Source: Sinorhizobium sp.
Lineage (GTDB): Bacteria; Pseudomonadota; Alphaproteobacteria; Rhizobiales; Rhizobiaceae
Assembly (NCBI GenBank): GCA_031178305.1
Contig: JAPSJG010000020.1
Span: forward strand, 1-19,197
DNA length: 19,197 bases
Direction: 5' to 3'
How positions within the stretch are numbered: the first letter of the stretch is position 1; every line of letters starts with the position of its first letter. The notes under the pieces are model-generated. The model ran no database searches. It was not told the origin of the DNA and saw only the letters and a program-made list of their open reading frames with translations. The position numbers and the translations under genes are program-made. Shown piece by piece: positions 13,919-19,197 of the stretch.

Positions 13919-13947
13919 TTCATGACAATGTTTCATGAAGTCATGAA
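13919..13947 (-). promoter_or_regulatory. Triple TCATGA operator-like repeat upstream of the FAD oxidoreductase
   Basis: TCATGA occurs at 13920-13925, 13933-13938 and 13941-13946. The outer copies form a dyad with arms TTCATGA and TCATGAA; the middle one is the full palindrome TTCATGAA. The cluster is 64-92 bases before the start codon at 13855. The remainder of the 170-base gap (13856-14025) shows nothing else. Confidence 0.4.
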
Positions 13948-14025
13948 GGCTGACGATGCCGGCGAAGCGGCGAAACCCGGGCGAGAAAGTCCCATTCGCC
14001 TCCGCCTCAGTCGGGAGTAGGCGAA

Positions 14026-15444
14026 TTATTGATAAGGACTAAAAACATCCGCCGAAATCGGCGCCCCGGGCTCGTCGAGGAATTGGACGGTGACGCCCGG
14101 GCTTACCATCTTGCCGAGCTCGGTCGCATCCCAGTTGGTGAGGCGTATGCAGCCGTGGCTCTGGGTCTTGCCGATCTTCGACGGGTCCGGCGTTCCGTGA
14201 ATGCCGTAGGTCGGCTTGGAAAGCGCAATCCAGACCGTGCCTACCGGGCCGTTCGGCCCCGGCTGCAATTCCAGGATCCTGTCGTTTGAGCCCTGTTTGA
14301 AATTGATCTTCGGGTTGTAGGTATAGCCTGGATTGAAGGCGATCCGTTCGACGGTCACGGTGCCGGACGGCGAGGGCGTATCCGCGGAACCGATCGTCGC
14401 CGGATAGGCAGCAATGAGCTTGCCCGCCTCGTCATAGGCCAAGATCTGTTTGCGCCCCTTGTCGGCAACGATCCGTGCCACCTTGCCATTCTTGTTCGAG
14501 CCCGGATTGATGACCTTGATCGTGGTGCCGGGGATCGAAAAATCGACACCCGGATTGAGCTCCCGCAGATAGTTCTCGTCCATGTGGAATTTCTCGCCGA
14601 GCATTTCGACGGTGGACGTGAAGGAAAGATGCGGAAGCATCGCCTTGTGCGCATAGTCTTCCGGAATGGATGCGACATAGGGCCCGGCCGCATCCGCGGC
14701 AGTGATGGTGTACGTGGTGATCGGCAGGCCGCCGTTGAAGCGCAGCCGTTCGAGAATGTCTTCGGTATTGTTCGGGTCCAGCGTCTCGCCGGTCGCCTGC
14801 TGCCAGGCCTCGATCGCCTTGGTGACGTTCGAGCCCATCTTTCCGTCGATCACGCCCGGCGAGAAACCTTCGCGGTCGAGGAAGACCTGCAGCGCGGTGA
14901 TTTCCGCCTTCGACTTGTTCGTCACCGGTGCTGCCGGCGGCATCGGCTGCCTCAGCGGATCTTCGTATTGCGGATCGTAGGCGGCCTGCTCGTCGCCGAG
15001 CGAAGGCAGGCTGTCCGGGAGCTCCTCGCGTTCCACCGGCGCAGGCGTCGCGTCACGGTAGTCGGGAACGGTTCCAGTAAATTCGCCCGGCTCGGAATAA
15101 TCGTATTCCGGGTTGCGCCGGTTGGAATAGTCATCGGCGCCATAGCCGCGGCGGCGGACGGCATAGCCGTCATTCGGCACCACCGTGGCGACGACGTTGC
15201 CCCAGGGGTCGACCAGGACCGTACGACCGCGGCGGTCGCGCATCGCGCGGACTTCGCCGCCATCAGGCATATAGTCGAGGATATCGCCTTCCGGCGTCAC
15301 CAGCAGCACGTCCGGCTCTTCCCAGTAGCCGCCGTAACCGTCCTGCGCGCGTGCGGGCACAAGCGCTACGGCGATAAGGCCGATTGCGGCGAAAAGCGAA
15401 AGGCCGGTGCGGGTCGCTGATGTCACGTAAGAACCTGTCGTCAT
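14026..15444 (-). CDS. L,D-transpeptidase with peptidoglycan-binding and LysM-like domains
   Basis: A periplasmic cell-wall enzyme of about 472 residues that makes 3-3 peptidoglycan cross-links or attaches proteins to peptidoglycan. From the N-terminus it has a signal peptide ending at VPARA-Q (about 33), a low-complexity Tyr/Asp/Pro-rich linker (about 90-180), a peptidoglycan-binding repeat (ALQVFLDREGFSPGVIDGKM, about 184-203), a LysM-like segment (MLGEKFHMDENYLRELNPG, about 281-299) and a YkuD catalytic domain with HGTPDP and the signature SHGCIRLTN. The catalytic Cys is about residue 432. Rhizobiaceae carry many such enzymes, linked to their polar growth. ATG 15444 is chosen; ATG 15468 is in frame and neither has a strong ribosome site. 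Confidence 0.93.
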   Translation of the reverse strand: MTTGSYVTSATRTGLSLFAAIGLIAVALVPARAQDGYGGYWEEPDVLLVTPEGDILDYMPDGGEVRAMRDRRGRTVLVDPWGNVVATVVPNDGYAVRRRGYGADDYSNRRNPEYDYSEPGEFTGTVPDYRDATPAPVEREELPDSLPSLGDEQAAYDPQYEDPLRQPMPPAAPVTNKSKAEITALQVFLDREGFSPGVIDGKMGSNVTKAIEAWQQATGETLDPNNTEDILERLRFNGGLPITTYTITAADAAGPYVASIPEDYAHKAMLPHLSFTSTVEMLGEKFHMDENYLRELNPGVDFSIPGTTIKVINPGSNKNGKVARIVADKGRKQILAYDEAGKLIAAYPATIGSADTPSPSGTVTVERIAFNPGYTYNPKINFKQGSNDRILELQPGPNGPVGTVWIALSKPTYGIHGTPDPSKIGKTQSHGCIRLTNWDATELGKMVSPGVTVQFLDEPGAPISADVFSPYQ

Positions 15445-15716
15445 GGTGGCTGCTCTGCGGCGGTACATAGGGATTTCGACGTTAATGTGAAAAAAGTGAA
15501 ATCATCATGAACAATCCCTTAAATCGCAGTATGCGGGCTTTCCCGGCCTTGCAACAGTCGCTGGCGGCTTGCGTTCACCGCGATTCCTTCGACCTCCTTG
15601 AATTTGTAACGTTTTTTATTCCGATTGGTTCACTTCGAAGCTTCACCGAAGAGGGGGAACCTGCGCTATCCTGCCTCTGATCGTTCCCGATTCCGCGGGC
15701 TACAGAGGAGATGTGC
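15445..15716. other. Divergent intergenic region, 272 bases
   Basis: It separates the L,D-transpeptidase (leftwards) from the DUF4432 gene (rightwards). It holds AT-rich patches (around 15485-15520 and 15600-15625), likely to include the two promoters, but no pair of boxes is good enough to call. A weak hairpin, CTTCG (15633-15637) with CGAAG (15647-15651), and nothing else was found. Confidence 0.4.
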
Positions 15717-16556
15717 ATGAAGACCAGCCCTGACGCGGGCGGCACGGAGGGCTGCCTCCTGTTCGACCGATCTTCGGCGCTCGATATCGCCGCCTTCGTC
15801 GTTGCCGGAGTCGACCTGTCGCCGGGTGATGCTATTCCTTCCGACGGGGATCGGCGAATCGATCGGGCGCTTGCCGGGTTTCTCTTCACCTGCGGTCCCG
15901 ATCACATTCGCCACCCGGAGCCGGTGGAAGGACGCGGCGACGACGCATGCTACCCGTTGCATGGTTCGCTTTCGGGGACCCCGGTCAGCCGCGAGGAAAT
16001 GTCTCGCGATGGTCTCCGTTGCACCGCCCTCACCGAAATCGATCTCGCCTGCGGCGGCAGGGCGGCGATAGAGCGTTGCTGGCAGGTCGAACCGGACGGC
16101 GAAGGCGTGACACTTCAGGACCGTGTCGTCAATATCGGTGCCACAGGCTTCGCCCCGATGATGATGTATCACGTCAATATCGCCGGCCGGCTGCTCGGAG
16201 CGGACACGCGGATCGAAGGCCGATCGGTGGAGGGCGGTTCCTGCGCCTGGCGATTCGGGGAGGGCGAGAGCGCGCATTTCTGCATACCGGCTGTTGCCAG
16301 CATGGATGGATGGGCGGAGGTTGCGCTTTGCGCGCTGGCGGGGCTAGGTGGCCGCACTCTTCACGTCCGCTTCCGCGCCGATACCCTGCCGTTCCTGCAG
16401 ATGTGGCGCTGCCAGCGCGGCGGCGCCGACGTCATCAGCATCGAGCCGGCTTCACACCGGCTCGCCAAACGGCCGGAGCTTTGCGCAAGCGGCGAACTCG
16501 TTTGCATGGAGCCGGGCAAGTCTCGAGACTACCGCCTTGCTTTCCGCGTCGGCTGA
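15717..16556 (+). CDS. DUF4432 / aldose-1-epimerase-like protein
   Basis: A 279-residue protein that I match to the DUF4432 family, which has the galactose-mutarotase-like beta fold. Typical blocks are AGFLFTCGPDHIRHPEPVEG (about 52-71), YPLHGSLSGTPVS (about 77-89), DRVVNIG with MMMYHVNI (about 132-148), LPFLQMWRC and VISIEPASH near the end. There is no signal peptide, so it acts in the cytoplasm. The family is thought to bind or interconvert sugars; its reaction is not established here. ATG 15717 is chosen because GAGGAG lies six bases upstream; ATG 15711 would have no gap to that site. It is followed after 72 bases by the DUF442 gene on the same strand. Confidence 0.85.
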   Translation: MKTSPDAGGTEGCLLFDRSSALDIAAFVVAGVDLSPGDAIPSDGDRRIDRALAGFLFTCGPDHIRHPEPVEGRGDDACYPLHGSLSGTPVSREEMSRDGLRCTALTEIDLACGGRAAIERCWQVEPDGEGVTLQDRVVNIGATGFAPMMMYHVNIAGRLLGADTRIEGRSVEGGSCAWRFGEGESAHFCIPAVASMDGWAEVALCALAGLGGRTLHVRFRADTLPFLQMWRCQRGGADVISIEPASHRLAKRPELCASGELVCMEPGKSRDYRLAFRVG

Positions 16557-16628
16557 AGCTGCTTCACAATTGACGCCGCCCGGTGCCCGGCCTACACCAA
16601 GGCAAAATAGTCATGAGGAACCGCCGTC

Positions 16629-16967
16629 ATGGACATTCGCCAGATCAACGATGAATATTCGGTTTCGGGCCAGATCACGGTCGAAGACCTCGACGAGATC
16701 AAGGCGCTCGGATTCAAATCCATCGTCTGCCACCGTCCGGATTTCGAAGTGCCCGACCAGCCGACCTTCGATGCGATCGCCGCGCGTGCCGAGGAACTCG
16801 GGCTGGAGATCGCCCATATTCCGGTCGGGTCGATGGGTGTGACCGCCGAGGCGGTCACCCGCATGGTCGACGCGCTCGACGAATTCCCTCGCCCGATGCT
16901 CGGTTATTGCCGTTCCGGCGCGCGCTCTACCGCCGTTTATCAGCAGACACTGCATATCCGCGGCTAG
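16629..16967 (+). CDS. DUF442 / TIGR01244-family protein (rhodanese/phosphatase-like)
   Basis: A 112-residue single-domain protein of the TIGR01244 (DUF442) family. The N-terminal part has YSVSGQITVEDLDEIKALGF and IVCHRPDFE. The active loop YCRSGARS (about 93-100) has a nucleophilic Cys in a C-x4-R loop, as in rhodaneses, rather than the C-x5-R of tyrosine phosphatases. In other proteins this domain is fused to sulfide-related beta-lactamase-like hydrolases (Blh); here it is alone. A role in sulfur transfer or phosphate-ester chemistry is possible and unproven. GAGGAA eight bases before ATG 16629 supports the start. Its stop codon touches the left end of the palindromic repeat that follows. 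Confidence 0.85.
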   Translation: MDIRQINDEYSVSGQITVEDLDEIKALGFKSIVCHRPDFEVPDQPTFDAIAARAEELGLEIAHIPVGSMGVTAEAVTRMVDALDEFPRPMLGYCRSGARSTAVYQQTLHIRG

Positions 16968-17080
16968 CGCGGGATGAAGAAAAGTGTGCGCGGTTTTCCG
17001 CCCGCATCCCGCGCTAACTTCTCAGAATCGATCACGTTTCCGTTTTTTTCGATCCGACCTAAAAACATCGTGATCTAAGG
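16966..17080. repeat. Mosaic palindromic intergenic repeat (RIME-like)
   Basis: Two adjoining palindromes. The first (16966-17015) has 11-bp perfect arms, AGCGCGGGATG and CATCCCGCGCT, with an inner hairpin GCGG-TTTT-CCGC. The second (17030-17075) has arms GATCACG and CGTGATC. Size (about 110 bp) and two-palindrome layout recall the Rhizobium-specific intergenic mosaic elements; that match is from memory. It lies between convergent genes and may act as terminator. The rest of the 236-base gap up to 17203 shows nothing clear. Confidence 0.6.
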
Positions 17081-17203
17081 ACCTTCATCCATTTGCCAGC
17101 GACACGGGAGGTTTCTGCATGGCAGGACCGCACCTCGTCGAACGCGATCAATGGGGCGGAAAAGCCCGATGCCTTAGGTTCGCGTCGGGTTGTCTGTCTT
17201 CTC

Positions 17204-18850
17204 TCAGCCGTTGCGGATTTCGCTGAGCGTGCGCGTCGGGGTGATCGCCTCCGGGTCGAGCTTGATCTCGATGATCGCCGGCTTGCCGCTGGCGCGCGCC
17301 CGGAGGAAGGCCTCAGCGAATTCTTCCGTTCGCTCCACGATTTCCCCGTGGCCGCCATAGGCGCGGGCAAGTGCGGCAAAATCCGGATTGGTGAGGTCCG
17401 TGGCGCTGACGCGGCCGGGATAATCGCGCTCCTGATGCATGCGGATCGTCCCGTAAATGCCGTTGTTGATGACAAGCACGATGATCGGCAATTCGTACCG
17501 GATCGCGGTTGCGAATTCCTGTCCATGCATCAGGAAGCAGCCGTCGCCGGCAAAGCAGACGACTTCGCGATCGGGATGGAGATGCTTGGCCGCCACCGCC
17601 GCCGGCAGGCCGTAGCCCATCGTGCCGGAGGCGGGCGCCGCCTGCGTGCGGTAACGGCGGTAGCGATGGAAGCGGTGCAGCCAGGTCGCATAGTTGCCGG
17701 CGCCATTGGTGAAGATCGTGTCGGGGGCCGTGTTCGCTTCGATCCAGTTCATGATCGGGCCCATATGCACGACGCCCGGGCCTGTTTCCGGCGGCGTCGA
17801 CCACCGAAGATAGGCGGCATGCATCGCTGCTGTGCGGGCGGACCAACCGGGCTCGGCGGCAGGGCTCAGCGTGCCGAGTGCCGCAACGAAGTCGCTAGGG
17901 CTGGCGGCAATCGCCAGATCCGGGCGGTAGACGCGGCCGAGCTCGCCAGGATCGGGATGCACATGCACGAGCGTCTGCTTCGGATAGGGCACGTCGACGA
18001 GCGTGTAGCCGGAGGAAGGCATTTCCGAGAACCGGCCGCCGATCAGCAGGATAAGATCGGCTTCCTTTATCTCCGTGGCGAGTGCCGGATTGATGCCGAT
18101 GCCGACGTCGCCGGCATAGACCGGGTGCAGGTGGTCGAACAGCATCTGCCGGCGGAAGGAGCAGCCGACCGGGAGATGCCAGCGCTCGGCGAAACGCTGG
18201 AATTCGGCGACGCTTTCGGCCGACCAGCGCGTGCCGCCGAGTATGGCGAGCGGGCGTTTTGCTTCGGCAAGAAGCGCCGCGAAGCGGGCGATCTGGCTCG
18301 CTCCCGGATGGCTTTCGACCGGCTGGTAGGGGCGCGCGGCGGGGGCTTCGGCGCTTTCAGTGAGCATATCCTCCGGCAGGGTCAGCACCACCGGGCCGGG
18401 GCGGCCGGAGGTGGCCACGGCAAAAGCTCGGGTGACGAATTCCGGGATGCGCGCAGGGTCGTCAATCTCGCCCACCCATTTCGCAACCTCGGTGAAGGCG
18501 CGGCGATACTCGATTTCCTGGAATGCTTCGCGTTCTCGGGCATCGCGCTGCACCTGGCCGACGAAGAGGATCAGCGGGATCGAATCCTGTCGGGCGACGT
18601 GGAGGCCGGCAGACGCATTGGTCGCGCCGGGACCGCGGGTCACCATGCAGATGCCCGGCTCACCCGTCAGCCGACCCCAGGCGTCCGCCATCATCGCGGC
18701 GCCTCCCTCCTGGCGGCAGACGACGACGTCGATGTCGGTGTCGTAGAGCGCGTCTAGCACGGCCAGATAGCTTTCGCCCGGGACGCAGGAAACGCGCTTC
18801 ACGCCATTGGCGACCAGTGCCTCGACGATCAATTGTCCACCCGTCTTCAT
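17204..18850 (-). CDS. Thiamine-diphosphate-dependent enzyme (acetolactate-synthase-like)
   Basis: A 548-residue enzyme of the IlvB/POX/benzoylformate-decarboxylase superfamily with the three-domain layout: PYR (about 1-165), central (about 185-325) and PP (about 360-530). The catalytic Glu is E48 in CRQEGGAAMMA. The diphosphate site runs from GDG (435-437) to NN (462-463), and ASGTMGYGLPAAVAA (407-421) is the usual PP-domain entry. It would decarboxylate a 2-keto acid or join an aldehyde unit to an acceptor. No small regulatory subunit gene lies beside it, so a housekeeping acetolactate synthase is unlikely. GGGAGGAG five bases upstream supports ATG 18850. It sits 45 bases after an EamA transporter gene, probably in one transcript. 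Confidence 0.92.
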   Translation of the reverse strand: MKTGGQLIVEALVANGVKRVSCVPGESYLAVLDALYDTDIDVVVCRQEGGAAMMADAWGRLTGEPGICMVTRGPGATNASAGLHVARQDSIPLILFVGQVQRDAREREAFQEIEYRRAFTEVAKWVGEIDDPARIPEFVTRAFAVATSGRPGPVVLTLPEDMLTESAEAPAARPYQPVESHPGASQIARFAALLAEAKRPLAILGGTRWSAESVAEFQRFAERWHLPVGCSFRRQMLFDHLHPVYAGDVGIGINPALATEIKEADLILLIGGRFSEMPSSGYTLVDVPYPKQTLVHVHPDPGELGRVYRPDLAIAASPSDFVAALGTLSPAAEPGWSARTAAMHAAYLRWSTPPETGPGVVHMGPIMNWIEANTAPDTIFTNGAGNYATWLHRFHRYRRYRTQAAPASGTMGYGLPAAVAAKHLHPDREVVCFAGDGCFLMHGQEFATAIRYELPIIVLVINNGIYGTIRMHQERDYPGRVSATDLTNPDFAALARAYGGHGEIVERTEEFAEAFLRARASGKPAIIEIKLDPEAITPTRTLSEIRNG

Positions 18851-18895
18851 CCGAACTCCTCCCGATTGCTTTTCTATCTGTTCAAAGCCGCGCCC

Positions 18896-19197
18896 TCACA
18901 TCGCCGGCGAGACCGGCGCGACGCTCGCGGACTTCTGCAGCTTGCGTTCGCGCCAGATGATATAGAGCCCCGAGGCGATGATGATCGCGATGCCGAGCCA
19001 TTTCAGCGCATCCGGCAGATCGCCGAAGACGAGCCAGCCCAAGATCGTCGCCGAGACGATCTCTAAATATTGCAGCGGTGCAAGGACGGAGGCCGGCGCG
19101 GCGCGATAGGCATAGACGGCGAGCACGCCGGAAATCGTGGCGGTGATGCCGACGCCGACGAGATAGAGCCAGACGCGGCCATCCGGCCATACGGGAT
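18896..19197 (-). CDS. EamA/DMT-family transporter (C-terminal part only)
   Basis: The reverse strand is open from the window edge to a TGA at 18896-18898, about 100 residues. It contains WLYLVGVGITATISGVLAVY, then RAAPASVLAPLQYLEIVSA and a final helix WLGIAIIIASGLYIIW followed by a basic tail (RERKLQK). This is the C-terminal EamA repeat of a 10-helix drug/metabolite transporter. The gene starts outside the window. It precedes the thiamine-diphosphate enzyme on the same strand and may export or import a compound related to that enzyme. Confidence 0.9.
   Translation of the reverse strand, partial: PVWPDGRVWLYLVGVGITATISGVLAVYAYRAAPASVLAPLQYLEIVSATILGWLVFGDLPDALKWLGIAIIIASGLYIIWRERKLQKSASVAPVSPAM

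Noticed and set aside
12542..14020. A 492-codon open frame on the plus strand
   Set aside because: Antisense to the FAD oxidoreductase with its clear FAD motif.
17093..18757. A 554-codon open frame on the plus strand
   Set aside because: Antisense to the thiamine-diphosphate enzyme, which has intact catalytic motifs.
1..19197. tRNA, rRNA, insertion sequence, phage or toxin-antitoxin genes
   Set aside because: None recognised on either strand; the window appears to be ordinary metabolic and transport genes with intergenic repeats.

Overview
The window looks like a piece of a Rhizobiaceae replicon, most like Sinorhizobium/Ensifer. The reasons are high GC with strongly GC-biased third codon positions, gene families typical of alphaproteobacteria, and palindromic intergenic repeats of the kind common in rhizobia. 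No rRNA, tRNA, CRISPR array, transposase or phage gene was seen. I recognise families, not an exact strain.

Layout. Positions 1-2170 (minus) hold part of an ABC importer: solute-binding protein, permease 1, and the first codons of permease 2. Positions 2364-3242 (minus) encode an RpiR-type regulator. The divergent gap 3243-3414 carries two matching operator-like dyads 42 bp apart around a promoter. From there a single plus-strand operon of about 8 kb (3415-11527) runs N-formylglutamate-amidohydrolase-family enzyme, TRAP transporter small and large membrane subunits and Tat-secreted binding protein, a glutamine-synthetase-like ligase, an aldehyde dehydrogenase and an iron-type alcohol dehydrogenase. 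It closes with a strong hairpin terminator at 11547-11578. Hairpins and a 154-bp inverted-repeat element sit between the genes of this operon.

Downstream are an orphan ParA/VirC1-like ATPase (plus), a PuuB/DadA-like FAD oxidoreductase and an L,D-transpeptidase (both minus), a DUF4432 aldose-epimerase-like protein and a DUF442/TIGR01244 small protein (both plus), a mosaic palindromic repeat, then a thiamine-diphosphate enzyme and the end of an EamA transporter (both minus).

How the genes may work together (inference). The operon reads as a gamma-glutamylation route for an imported amine that carries a hydroxyl group. The TRAP system imports it, the GS-like ligase caps the amine with glutamate, the Fe-dependent dehydrogenase and the aldehyde dehydrogenase oxidise the alcohol to an acid in two steps, and the amidohydrolase releases glutamate plus an amino acid. 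The ligase lacks the flap glutamate that glutamine synthetase uses for ammonium. The regulator lacks the usual sugar-phosphate-binding motif of its SIS domain. Both fit a non-ammonia, non-sugar system. The actual substrate cannot be read from the sequence.
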